A stretch of 64,000 bases of DNA from Bin25 sp965221765 (GTDB lineage: Bacteria > Bacteroidota > Bacteroidia > Flavobacteriales > Flavobacteriaceae), in contig OZ244911.1 of assembly GCA_965221765.1 (NCBI GenBank), forward strand, positions 806,001-870,000, read 5' to 3'. Shown here one piece after another: positions 27,266 to 36,456 of the stretch; within the stretch, counting starts at the first letter, position 1, and each line of letters starts with the position of its first letter. The position numbers were made by a program, and so were the translations under genes. The notes under the pieces were generated by a model. It worked only from the letters and a program-made list of their open reading frames with translations, did no database searches and was not told the origin of the DNA.

Positions 27266-28471
27266 TTATTTTTTTAACTCTTTTTCACGCCACCAACTAG
27301 CTAGTGTGGATCCGGAAATATTCATCCATGGTCCGAAAATGGCAGGAGCCAATCCGACCGTGGCTATCTTTCCCATTTCCAAGGCAATCCCCGACGCCAA
27401 TCCTCCATTTTGCATGCCGACTTCAAAAGCAATCGTGCGACAATCTCTTTCAGGCATACGTATGAGACGACATCCCCAATAGCCAAAAAAGTAGCCCAAT
27501 AAATTATGTGCAATAGCGGCCACGATCAAAAGAAAACCGATCGTCAAAAGATTATCTCTTCCTGAAGCTGTAATCACTGTAATGACAATAGCAATTCCTG
27601 CCATTGAAATGATGGGCATGGCTTGATCAAACCAAGAAGCTTTTCCATGAAAAAAATAATTGAATACCAAACCAAGAATGATGGGAAGGATTACAATTTT
27701 AATGATACTGAGCATCATGGCCCAGAAATCAATAGGAATAAATTCTCCAGCCAGATGTTCCATTAAAAAAGGTGTCATCAATGGGGCTAATAGGGTAGCC
27801 ACTGCCGTCAATGTTACCGATAAGGCAATATTGGCTTTGGCCAAATAAGCCATGACATTCGATGCCAAGCCGCTTGGTGAAGATCCAATCAGAACAATTC
27901 CAGCCGCAATTTCAGGTGGAAATTGTAAGGATAGCGCCAATCCTAGCCCCACCAAGGGCATGATTGTAAATTGACATAATACACCCACCAATACCCCTTT
28001 AGGCATTTTTAAAACACCATAGAAGTCTTTAATGCTCATTGAAGTTCCCATTCCAAACATGATGAGTTGGAGTAGGGGAACAATTAATAGGCTCATTTGA
28101 AATGTTCCAATAGATACAAATGGCTTCGGCCAATACAGTGAAATCAATACAGCAGAAAATACAAATAAGGCAAAGGATAACCCTTTAAATAATTTGGTGG
28201 TATTCACGCCTAGGGCAAGGAAAATCAAAGTGATAAAGCTTACAAAAAACACATCGATTCCAAAGAAGTAATCGAACATGAGATAGGAGGGTATTAGAAT
28301 AGCACTTAAAATCAAAAAAAGTCGATTTCTTCTAAACCCCAATCCTATAGCAACCCCAACAATCATCATCAAGAGCATTAAATTAACGTTCCATGAAACT
28401 AGGACATCGATTCCATATAAAAACAAGCCAATAATACCGAGCCCTAAAAAAATGCGATAAGAGTTATTCAT
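27266..28471 (-). CDS. BASS/SBF-family sodium-coupled organic anion transporter
   Basis: A 401-residue inner-membrane protein. After two or three extra N-terminal helices it shows the bile acid:Na+ symporter pattern: LLQLIMFGMGTSMSIKDF, GVLCQFTIMPLVGLGLALS, GIVLIGSSPSGLASNVMAYL (the Na+-site crossover), VTLTAVATLLAPLMTPFL and CRTIAFEVGMQNGGLASGIA (second crossover). BASS relatives move bile acids, pyruvate, pantoate and other organic acids. Being inside this operon (8 bp overlap with the amidohydrolase, one base gap to the aldolase gene) it is the only inner-membrane solute carrier here and probably imports the pathway's acid product such as pyruvate or a keto-deoxy acid. Substrate is inference. 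Confidence 0.88.
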   Translation of the reverse strand: MNNSYRIFLGLGIIGLFLYGIDVLVSWNVNLMLLMMIVGVAIGLGFRRNRLFLILSAILIPSYLMFDYFFGIDVFFVSFITLIFLALGVNTTKLFKGLSFALFVFSAVLISLYWPKPFVSIGTFQMSLLIVPLLQLIMFGMGTSMSIKDFYGVLKMPKGVLVGVLCQFTIMPLVGLGLALSLQFPPEIAAGIVLIGSSPSGLASNVMAYLAKANIALSVTLTAVATLLAPLMTPFLMEHLAGEFIPIDFWAMMLSIIKIVILPIILGLVFNYFFHGKASWFDQAMPIISMAGIAIVITVITASGRDNLLTIGFLLIVAAIAHNLLGYFFGYWGCRLIRMPERDCRTIAFEVGMQNGGLASGIALEMGKIATVGLAPAIFGPWMNISGSTLASWWREKELKK

Positions 28472-29708
28472 TTTTCATCCAAAGTTCAGCATTGAGTCCA
28501 TTCAGATCAAAAACCACGTGACCATCTTTAATCGTTAATTCACAAGTTAGTTTTTGGGTCCCCTTAATTTTTTTGTTATGGGTATCTAAAAACCCAAAAG
28601 TGCCCGTTTCTAATTTCAGAATAGTAATATCAGCGATGGCTCCTTTGGATAGATGGCCTAATTCTGGTCGTTGAACCACTTGAGCAGGTTTCCACGTACA
28701 AGCCTCAATCACTTGTTGAATCGACATATTCATATTAAGAAATTTAGACATGACATTGACCAGATCTTTCATCGCCCCATTCATACTACCGGTATGTAAG
28801 TCAGTACTAATCGTATCAGGATAAAGGCCTTGATTGATGGAAGGAATGGCTTGATCAAAAATAAAACTAGCCCCACCGTGTCCTACATCAAAAATAAGTC
28901 CATCTTTTTGAGCTTGAATGGCTGACTTTCTGAGTTGACCATCATCTTTTAGGACTGCTTCTCTACCATTCACATTGGCATAAACATGGGTAAAGATATC
29001 ACCAGGTCTCAATTTCTCTAGAAATAAAGTATCAAGAGATAATTCGGGCTGACTCCCTCCAAAATCAATCATTACTGGGATATTGGCCAATCGTCCGGCT
29101 TCTACTGTAAGTTCAGTCGGCTGCCAATCATAACCACTATAATGTGCTAATTTAATTCCGATAATATCAGATTTATATTTATTGGCGACCATGGCCGTTA
29201 ATTTGGGATCCATATCACCAAGGTCTTGTTCATAAGCGCCCCCTGACATGCCATGTCCTACAATATTTATAAAAGCCAAAACTCGTGTCTTAACCCTGTC
29301 GATCGTTTGTCGTTTAAATATTTCAAAGTTTTTCCAACCAGCTCCACCCGTATCAACGATGGTCGTCACCCCACTTTTAAAAGTGAATCCATCGGGAGGT
29401 AGCGAACCAAAACTATTGGCTAAATAACGATCTGGAGTGGTTCCATGAAAGACATGAGCATGGAGGTCTATTAGACCAGGAGATACAATCAATCCTTCGG
29501 CATTGATAATTTCCTTCGCATTTAAATCCGATAAGTCATGACCAAGATGAGTCACCTGTCCATCGCTGATGGCGAGATCCATTTTTTGATTCATCTCGTT
29601 CTTTGGATCGATTAAATGACCATTTAGTATCAGTAAATCAGGAATTTGACCCCATATGAAGGATAGGCAAAAGATCGATAATAAATAAGAAAGAAATAAA
29701 TATTTCAT
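28464..29708 (-). CDS. Exported COG3964-type amidohydrolase/deacetylase
   Basis: A 414-residue metallohydrolase with a Sec signal (residues 1-21). All ligands of the binuclear amidohydrolase site are visible: HAH (83-85), carbamylated lysine K186 in GIKLAHY, H241 (FTHVYAN), H277 (VGHGG) and D303 (STDLH). The pattern matches the EF_0837/Atu3266 group (COG3964), often wrongly labelled dihydroorotase; characterised members hydrolyse acetyl groups from alpha-acyloxy carboxylates, and genome neighbourhoods with SelA-like PLP enzymes point to N-acetyl aldosaminates. Here that pairing recurs in one operon. It lies 6 bp after the sugar dehydrogenase gene. Exported versions are not what the characterised examples look like. 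Substrate (N-acetyl-hexosaminate) is inferred. Confidence 0.85.
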   Translation of the reverse strand: MKYLFLSYLLSIFCLSFIWGQIPDLLILNGHLIDPKNEMNQKMDLAISDGQVTHLGHDLSDLNAKEIINAEGLIVSPGLIDLHAHVFHGTTPDRYLANSFGSLPPDGFTFKSGVTTIVDTGGAGWKNFEIFKRQTIDRVKTRVLAFINIVGHGMSGGAYEQDLGDMDPKLTAMVANKYKSDIIGIKLAHYSGYDWQPTELTVEAGRLANIPVMIDFGGSQPELSLDTLFLEKLRPGDIFTHVYANVNGREAVLKDDGQLRKSAIQAQKDGLIFDVGHGGASFIFDQAIPSINQGLYPDTISTDLHTGSMNGAMKDLVNVMSKFLNMNMSIQQVIEACTWKPAQVVQRPELGHLSKGAIADITILKLETGTFGFLDTHNKKIKGTQKLTCELTIKDGHVVFDLNGLNAELWMKNE

Positions 29709-29714
29709 ATGACT

Positions 29715-31471
29715 TTAAAGTTCAGAATTTAGATTTTGTCTGATGTTGTATACTTCGTCAGCAGTGATTGGAGAGGCTTGATTTCCAAAATTAGTCCTAA
29801 TATACGTTAAAATTTCGGCCACATCTTGATCACTCAAAAATTCATTGGGAGGCATGATTCCGTTAAATACTCTGCCATTGACGTCAATGGGGCCTTCCAT
29901 CCCCTGTAGTATAATTTTAACTAGTCTTTTTTTTCACCAGTAACCCAATCGGTCCCCACCAAGGTAGGAAATCGATTTCCATCTCCTTGAGCATTGGTTT
30001 GATGACATGTCCCACAATATAAATTAAATTTTTGTTTTCCAGCAAGTTCTAATCCTTCATATAGGATATCATTATTCATATCAGGGGTTTTAATATGATC
30101 TAAAGCGAACCGATATTTCATTTTTTTTCTGTCTTTGGTTGAATAAGAATTTCGATTCCCTTTGTATTCTATTTGCCATATTTTGCCTTTATTGGTATCT
30201 CCGATGTACATTTTACCATCGTTAGAAAAAGCGATTCCCATGGGCCTATATCGAGCATCACTTGCGTTGACTATGGGTGAAACTCCAGCAAATCCATCAG
30301 CAAAAATATCATATTCTCCAGTGGGTTCTCCGTTGACAAATGGGATGAATCCAACAAAATAGCCGCTTTGAGAATAAGGAGCTCGATTGGTCGATCCATG
30401 AAAAGCTACAAATGCACCCCCATGATAGTAGGAAGGAAAATCATGGTTGGTATAAAAAACTAAATCATTAGGAGCCCAGTGTCCAGGAAAACCGATGATG
30501 GGATGTTTATAATCGTTACACCGTTCAACTTTTTGTCCATCGCCACCATATTCAGGAGCAAGCACTTTTTTATTAATCAATTGATCATAATAGCAATAGG
30601 GCCAACCAAAATGATCTCCTTGTTGGATTTCGATAAATTCTTCAGAAGGTAATAGAGCACTTTGCCAAGAACTATATCTATCTGGCCATAATCTTTTGAG
30701 ATCATCCCTTCCGTGCATCACAGCATAAAGTTTTTTATTTTCAAGATTCCAATCCAAAGCCACTAGGCTTCGCAATCCAGAAGCATATAATTGACCGTCT
30801 TTTTGTGTTTGATTCAATTGATTGGCATCAAACTTCCAAATCCCACCATGATCAGTGAGTTCTAAACAGGGGTCTTCTCCAGGTTTTAAGGGCGTCCTTT
30901 TTGGACTTTGGCAACTATTAGAAGGGGCTCCAAAGGGGACATACATGTTCCCTAAATCATCAAAGGTCACCGGTTTAGCAATATGTTCATGGGATTGATG
31001 GGGATGATCATCGATTAAAACAGTTTCAATGCCTTCGATGGGTAATTGAGTGACGGAATCGAGTTTTTGACGATACACTCTTAGTTGAGAACTGAAATAT
31101 AAATAGCCATTATAAATATGAGAAGCTGTAGAATAATTCCCCCGCTGCTGTTCCCCATGATGTCCAACAATACTAATGGAATCCGCTTTGCCATCCTTAT
31201 TTTGATCTATTAACATAACGACAGAACCTTGAGTGGAGGGTCTTTTTAGTTTAGCATACACAATGCCATTCTCACTGACCGAAATATGACGAACACCCGT
31301 TACTAGTGAATCGACAAAAACGCGAGCGGTAAATCCTTTGGGTAAAAAAAGTTCAGGAGTCTGTTGATTGTTACTGCAATCAAACAATAGAAAACACAAA
31401 GCACTGAACACAATTAGAGGAATCAAGGCCCCCAAAAATATCTTTAGCTTATTGGAATACAAGCGTGCCAA
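29715..31471 (-). CDS. PQQ-type sugar dehydrogenase fused to cytochrome c (frame broken at a T8/A8 run)
   Basis: Residues 1-40 are a membrane anchor or signal ending in FDCSNNQQ. Then follows a six-bladed glucose/sorbosone dehydrogenase propeller (GVRHISVSENGIVYAKL, GASN-type SHEHIAKPVTFDDLGNMYVPFG, GLRSLVALDWN, FGWPYCYY, AFHGSTNRAPYSQSGY, VNASDARYRPMGIAFSNDG) and a C-terminal cytochrome c with CGTCH. The frame stops at 29921, just after VTGEKKD, at a run of eight A on the coding strand (29927-29934 on the plus strand); adding one A restores KLVKIILQGMEGPI and the methionine-ligand part MPPNEFLSDQDVAEILTY through 29715. So this is one gene, with either a sequencing slip or a real frameshift. 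It would oxidise an aldose at C1 to a lactone, passing electrons to its own heme. Confidence 0.8.
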
Positions 31472-32183
31472 AATAGTTTGGTTGATGAAAAGAAGGGGAC
31501 TTTGTAGGAACTTGGTTCCAAGATAGGAAATGAGGTTCTATGGTTAAATCACCACATTTATAAAAATTACCTCGAGCGATTAAATCTTGAAGTTTTAAAT
31601 CGGGATGATGAATAAATATCCTTTTATCAATTTCAATGGATAGAACCCATGAAGTATCTTCTTTTTTAATATCTAATGGATCTTCTCCTAAAGAGGAATG
31701 GACATGAACATATTTTTTGATCAAATGCGGCGAGATGAATTCTCGGGGATTTAAATTAGAACCATAAGCTATGAGTGCCGTTCCAATACTATTGAACTCA
31801 AAATTATAATAGTTTTGATCGTTTTCAATTGAAATAAAAAATTCGACACAACTGTCTTGATGTGTTCTAGTATTTGTTTTGATTTTTTTAGCCAACACAT
31901 GTTTTTCAGTCACATGATAGACCAATAAAATAGAATCATCAGTATGAGCTATCTGAAATATCACGTTGGGTTGGTAATTAAATTTAGGCCAGTTTATAAT
32001 GTCAATGGTATGAGTCGTTGCGTATGATTGAATCCATGAGGCTAATTCATGCATAGGGATTTTATTAGAATCTGAAACTTTAGGGATATTTAAAATTTTA
32101 TTTTCCCGACTCATTACTTGGGCTTCGATTGACATTAAATTTCCCAAAAAGAAAATCATCGCTATTTGGGATAAACCATACAC
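31449..32183 (-). CDS. Exported CBM9-like (DOMON-type) protein
   Basis: A 244-residue protein with a Sec signal (MIFFLGNLMSIEAQ). The body fits a carbohydrate-binding family 9-like beta-sandwich: INWPKFNYQPNVIFQIAHTD, ILLVYHVTEKHVLAK, DSCVEFFISIENDQNYYNFE, FNSIGTALIAYG and FYKCGDLTIEPHFLSWNQV. Such domains bind sugars or, in the DOMON superfamily, heme. It is the first gene of the operon and overlaps the start of the sugar dehydrogenase by 23 bases, so it may present sugar to that enzyme or serve as a redox accessory. No catalytic residues are evident. Start at ATG 32181-32183. Confidence 0.68.
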   Translation of the reverse strand: MYGLSQIAMIFFLGNLMSIEAQVMSRENKILNIPKVSDSNKIPMHELASWIQSYATTHTIDIINWPKFNYQPNVIFQIAHTDDSILLVYHVTEKHVLAKKIKTNTRTHQDSCVEFFISIENDQNYYNFEFNSIGTALIAYGSNLNPREFISPHLIKKYVHVHSSLGEDPLDIKKEDTSWVLSIEIDKRIFIHHPDLKLQDLIARGNFYKCGDLTIEPHFLSWNQVPTKSPSFHQPNYFGTLVFQ

Positions 32184-32317
32184 AAAGAATAATTACCCCA
32201 AATTTAAAAAACCTCAAGTATTTGTTGTGAAGAGTCTTTATGAAAAAGGAATGTCTAGAAAAATCAAAGTCATGATTTAAGTTATCTTGTAATTAACTTG
32301 TAAATCTTTAATAAAGT
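32184..32317. promoter_or_regulatory. Divergent promoter with an 11 bp spaced direct repeat
   Basis: The 134 bp between the CBM9-like gene and the lactonase must carry both divergent promoters. Two CTTGTAA direct repeats (32286-32292 and 32297-32303) are spaced exactly 11 bp, one helical turn, ahead of the lactonase start. They could bind a regulator of this pathway; alternatively they are promoter -7/-33 elements. Evidence is pattern only. Confidence 0.3.
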
Positions 32318-33223
32318 ATGAAGAATTATATACTATCTATTCCATGTAGTCTGCTATCCACTATAATGTTTTGCCAAACGCCAACTGATTTATACACAGC
32401 CAATGATTATGTATATGTTGGCGAGTATACGCAAGGATTAGAAGGACCAGCGGTTGATGCGTTTGGCAATCTTTATTTTGTGAATCCCAACAATAAAGGA
32501 TCGATTGGAAAAATTGATGCAGACAATAACTTTAGGGTATGGATTGATACACTACCTAATGGAAGCGTTGCCAATGGGATTCGGATTTCTACTAAAGGAA
32601 AATTATTACTCGCTGATTATACCAATCACAATGTACTACAAATTGACCCAATAACCAAAGAACTCACGGTTTATGCACACCTACCAAAGGCCAATCAACC
32701 CAATGACTTAGCGATTTGTTGTGGGAATCGGTTATATGCATCTGATCCGAACTGGAGAGAAGGGACTGGAAAACTTTGGATGATTGAAAACAATCAAATC
32801 ACCTTGTTAGACGATAAAATGGGCACGACCAATGGTATTGAAGTGAGTCCAGATCACAAGAGATTATATGTCAATGAAAGCGCCCAATTAAACGTTTGGG
32901 TTTTTGATATTTTACCCAATGGACATCTGACCAATAAACGGCTACATATTCGCTTTGAAGATTATGGTTTTGATGGAATGCGTTCAGATTCTAAAGAAAA
33001 TCTATACATTACGCGTTATGGAAAGGGGACGATTGTCAAAGTTTCTAAAGCAGGAAAAATCCTTAGAGAAATTCCTATCAAAGGGGAAAAAGTATCCAAC
33101 CTTGCTTTTGGAGGAAATGATGGAAAAACGATTTATGTGACCACTCAAGACCGAGGATGGATTGAATCATTTCGGGTAGAGCATCCGGGCAGATCTTTTA
33201 TTGAACAAACGAAAGGGTTCTGA
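32318..33223 (+). CDS. Exported SMP-30/gluconolactonase-family lactonase
   Basis: A 301-residue six-bladed propeller with a Sec signal (ILSIPCSLLSTIMFCQ). Family marks: TQGLEGPAVDAFGNLYFVN with the metal glutamate, KANQPNDLAICCGNRLYASD with the asparagine, GTTNGIEVSPDHKRLYVNE, and GFDGMRSDSKENLYITRYG with the aspartate. SMP-30 enzymes open aldonolactones using a divalent metal. Divergent from an operon whose dehydrogenase would make exactly such a lactone, it completes the predicted sugar oxidation step in the periplasm. The family also contains non-lactonase esterases, so the reaction is likely but not certain. Confidence 0.85.
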   Translation: MKNYILSIPCSLLSTIMFCQTPTDLYTANDYVYVGEYTQGLEGPAVDAFGNLYFVNPNNKGSIGKIDADNNFRVWIDTLPNGSVANGIRISTKGKLLLADYTNHNVLQIDPITKELTVYAHLPKANQPNDLAICCGNRLYASDPNWREGTGKLWMIENNQITLLDDKMGTTNGIEVSPDHKRLYVNESAQLNVWVFDILPNGHLTNKRLHIRFEDYGFDGMRSDSKENLYITRYGKGTIVKVSKAGKILREIPIKGEKVSNLAFGGNDGKTIYVTTQDRGWIESFRVEHPGRSFIEQTKGF

Positions 33224-33303
33224 GTAAAATGGACCAATGATTAAAAGAATTTGATTTAAACTCGTAGGTAATTCAACCGATGGCAAAACTTCGAAAAATG
33301 AGA

Positions 33304-34796
33304 TATTTAGTCGCTCCTTAAAAAGTCCAAATATAGTCTCTAGTCCCTATTATATGGGGGATTGAATGGTTACATTCTAGTGTTTAAATCTGCAAGGAAA
33401 TGCGTATCTTGGTCTCAAAACCTTGTAGAAATAATCAAAAAAATAGCCCCCCAACAGCCCCCGTTATTGGACTGGGAATTTAAACGTATTCTCCATCCAA
33501 AACATAAGATCAAGTGGCTGGCTGATGCCATGGATTGGTCTTTTTTTTGAAAACGCCTTTGGTTCCTTTTATTCCCCAAAGGGCCGTCTAGTCAAGCCCA
33601 TTGGGTTGATGGTGGGTGGTTGTATGCTGAAACGGCTTTACCATCTAGGGGGTCAAACCCTCATGGAACGGTGGATTGAAAACCCTACCCTGCCGTACTT
33701 CACGGGTGTTGATGTCATGAAACACCAACCCCCTGGCGATCCTTCTGATGGGAGTCACTTTAGAGACCGTATTGGCCAAGCAGGCATGAAAAAGATCTTT
33801 GCTTAATCGGTTCATTTAAATCAAAAGGAAATCAAGAAGTCTTCATCGATGGTCTGATCAGATACCACCGTACCAGGGAACAACGTGAGGTTTCCGACCG
33901 ATGCCCAACGGAATCAAAAAGTCATCGACCAATGCCACTAGATGGCCAAAAAAAATAAAACAACGGCAGACGGTTGCCAACCCCTCCAAAGAACGGGGGT
34001 GTCAAACCGTTAACGGGAAGCCTCCCCGACGAGCTAAAAAAGCTAAAAGGCCACGTCTAATCGCAAGACCTGTCGGCCGACCAGTGCGGGAATGAAAACG
34101 AAAACTACCCTCTCTGCAACCGAGCCCATACCAAAAAGAACTCGATCGGTACCAACGAATCATCCATCAACAGTGATTTGATAACAACAAAATCAATGCC
34201 ATCCACCAGCCATTCACGGCTGCTATGGCCAAAGGCAAAGCTCATCAACCGTATGCATTTGGAAACAACGTGGGACTGATGGCCACGGGAGGTCAGAAAA
34301 TGATGATCACGGCCATCGGTGCTTTTGAGGGCAACCCGCATGATAGCTAGACCATCCCACCCTTATTGGAACAACACGAATCCATTGTGGGGCGAGCTCT
34401 CAAAGAATTGGTGGTTGATCGAGGGGAACTCGGAAGACGTCCGATGGGAAACACCAAGAGATCAATGCCAGGTCAACCATTGAAAAGCCATACCCCCCTA
34501 TCAAAAACAAAAGGAGCGGAAAAAGTTTCGACGCCCAGCAGCCATGGAGCCGCTGATGGGCCATCTTAAAACAGAACATCGCATGGGATAAAACGATCTG
34601 ATGGGCGTCCAATCCCCAACCATCAATGCCTATTTGGCTGGGAGAGGGTGGCATTTGAAGAACTTCATGGAACCACTAGTTCAAGAGGTTCTTTTTGCTT
34701 TTTCAGGTGGTCTCCATATTCAGCTCAAAAAACTCCGATAATAAAAATAAGTTAACGACAACGGATAAAAAAGAGTTTTTAAGGAGCGACTATTTA
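33304..34796. mobile_element. IS5-type insertion sequence with intact ends and 6 bp target duplication
   Basis: The element spans 33310-34790 (1481 bp). Its ends are 15 bp perfect inverted repeats (GTCGCTCCTTAAAAA, 17 of 18 matching if extended), flanked by direct TATTTA copies (33304-33309 and 34791-34796), a target-site duplication. The right duplication contains the TAA stop of hipA. The transposase inside is dead (see next entry), so it can move only in trans. The same terminal sequence recurs alone at 58163-58180. Confidence 0.88.
33440..34743 (+). pseudogene. Degraded IS5-family DDE transposase
   Basis: Shifting frames recover a DDE_Tnp_1-type transposase: DWEFKRILHPKHKIKWLADA, DWSFFENAFGSFYSPKGRL, GGQTLMERWIENPTLPYFTG, SDGSHFRDRIGQAGMKKIF, later AAMEPLMGHLKTEHRMG (the C-terminal E region) and AYLAGRGWHLKNFMEPL. 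Stops and shifts break it in many places, including a slip at a T8 run near 33540. Base composition is more GC-rich than its neighbours, consistent with later arrival. Short frames in other registers here are not genes. Confidence 0.85.
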
Positions 34797-36035
34797 ACAA
34801 TGAAAAGCACTAGCCATTAAATCTTGTTCTTTGGTGGATATGCCAATTTTTTGTGCTATTTTTTTCCATTGTTTTACTGAATAAATGACTTCATCATAAA
34901 CGGTGTTCATTTCCTTTTTGCTTAGTCTGAAAAAGGGACCAACGCTTTTAGCTAGTTCAAAGTCTAGAGCATTGTTTTGAAGATCAATATTTAAAGAAAG
35001 ACCAGATTTTTCATTATTTGGGTTCACATCATAGCAAGGCGATAGGCTCCATTGGTTCCCATTAAAAAGAAATCCATGGTTTCTCAAGTGATCATCTGTA
35101 TTTGAAATGGCTATGTTGAAGATGAGTCTACGCCAGAGTTGAACTAGATTATCTTTTACATCGGCGCAGTGACTTTCAATAAAATCAGCTAATTCCAAGT
35201 AACTAGGCGGATTAGATTTGATGTTTTCTTCCGTATTTCCAGTTAATGTCATGGAAGAAGAAAAATGAATGCGATGACCATTTATTCGATCGAATCGTTT
35301 GGTCAAAAAGACATGATGATGTCCTCCGAATTTTCTGATCTTGGATTCACTCATGTCGATGCCAGCATCTATCGCTAGCTGATAAGCCAAAAATTCCCAT
35401 GCACTTTTATCTATGATATCCGATTTTGAAGGAAACTTTGCAATCCAAAGATTTTTTTGTGAATCGATAATGTTTGCTTTAGGTCTTGCCCCTCCTAAAG
35501 ATGATCCAGGCGCTATCAATAGTTTAAGCCATTGATGAATATCATTTGAAGGTTCACCATGTTCTATTTGATTTACGGAGTATTCTAAGACAGGTAAAGA
35601 TGAAATAGGTGGAATAGAAAGTCTTGCATCGGATTCTAGAAAATCCCCACTTAAATTGGTCTTAAACCGAATGCCCCCCATTCTTGTATTATCAAAAACT
35701 CCAAGCAAAAAATCTTCATGTCGCAGTTTTTTTGGTTTTCGGTTTTCTTTTTTTGCGTTTTCAAATTCAAGACGCTTTAAAAGAGTTTTCCCCCAATTAT
35801 CAGGCATACTATCAGAAAAAACCCCAAAAAGTTCTTTATCGTTAGGGTATTGAGCTCCCGAATAATATCCTAAATCGGGATCTATATAACATTGGATATT
35901 TGATTTCAGCCACTGTTGGGAATATTCAAATCTGAAAGATCTTACTGCTCGGTAAGGATTAACATTTAAATAGCCTAATAATCTTGGACCATTTAATCCG
36001 AGCCAATCAGCAAAGACATAAATAGAGGCCTTCAT
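34794..36035 (-). CDS. hipA: HipA-family serine/threonine kinase toxin
   Basis: A 413-residue full-length HipA. N-domain: FRFEYSQQWL, GYYSGAQYPNDKELFGVFSD and PDNWGKTLLKR. Kinase domain: P-loop-like SSLGGARPKANI (containing the autophosphorylated serine region), IAKFPSKSD with the ATP lysine, FLTKRFDR, FNIAISNTDDHLRNHGFL (catalytic loop) and LSPCYDVNPN (metal-binding). HipA toxins phosphorylate glutamyl-tRNA synthetase or other targets and slow translation; HipB neutralises them. The gene starts two bases after the HTH antitoxin stop. An IS5-type element inserted exactly at its 3' end: the TAA lies within the target duplication, so the coding sequence survived intact. Confidence 0.92.
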   Translation of the reverse strand: MKASIYVFADWLGLNGPRLLGYLNVNPYRAVRSFRFEYSQQWLKSNIQCYIDPDLGYYSGAQYPNDKELFGVFSDSMPDNWGKTLLKRLEFENAKKENRKPKKLRHEDFLLGVFDNTRMGGIRFKTNLSGDFLESDARLSIPPISSLPVLEYSVNQIEHGEPSNDIHQWLKLLIAPGSSLGGARPKANIIDSQKNLWIAKFPSKSDIIDKSAWEFLAYQLAIDAGIDMSESKIRKFGGHHHVFLTKRFDRINGHRIHFSSSMTLTGNTEENIKSNPPSYLELADFIESHCADVKDNLVQLWRRLIFNIAISNTDDHLRNHGFLFNGNQWSLSPCYDVNPNNEKSGLSLNIDLQNNALDFELAKSVGPFFRLSKKEMNTVYDEVIYSVKQWKKIAQKIGISTKEQDLMASAFHC

Positions 36036-36037
36036 GA

Positions 36038-36325
36038 TTATAATAACAAAAGATCTTGAAGCTGTCGACCTTCAACATCATTAGCCCCTAGCAATTTAAA
36101 ATCCTCATGAAGATTCATCGCTTTTAATACTTTAAAATAAGAGCCAATAGAAACCGATGGATCTCCTTTTTCAATTCGATAAAGCGTGGATCGATGAATT
36201 CCAGCCCTCTGGGCTATCTGGTAAACCGTTAATTGCCTCCTTTTCCGTGCCAATCGCAAATTTCCTCCTAAGCCTTCAAAATAGGGCATATACTGAGGCA
36301 GAATAATTGTTTTCTTGGTAACCAT
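36038..36325 (-). CDS. hipB: HipB-like helix-turn-helix antitoxin
   Basis: A 95-residue XRE/HTH_3 DNA-binding protein: LGGNLRLARKRRQLTVYQIA (helices 1-2), QRAGIHRSTLYRIEKGDPSV (recognition helix region) and SIGSYFKVLKAMNL. It precedes hipA by two bases in the canonical antitoxin-toxin order. It should bind HipA and repress its own promoter; the 131 bp upstream is very AT-rich and contains no palindrome I am sure of. It differs clearly from the dead hipB at 4.1 kb, so the two loci are separate acquisitions. Confidence 0.88.
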   Translation of the reverse strand: MVTKKTIILPQYMPYFEGLGGNLRLARKRRQLTVYQIAQRAGIHRSTLYRIEKGDPSVSIGSYFKVLKAMNLHEDFKLLGANDVEGRQLQDLLLL

Positions 36326-36456
36326 CGTTTATTAACAACAAGTATAATTTATTTTAATCATATAAGAGACAAAAATCGATTGCATAGACATAATAACTAA
36401 AAACACTAAAATTAAGTGAAGCCTAAATTATAGTTTGAAATTGCGACAAATAAAAA

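Noticed and set aside
33901..34654. Several 60-85 codon frames on both strands inside the IS5 element
   Set aside because: They are out of register with the transposase and rich in Pro/Arg, as expected for other frames of a GC-richer element.
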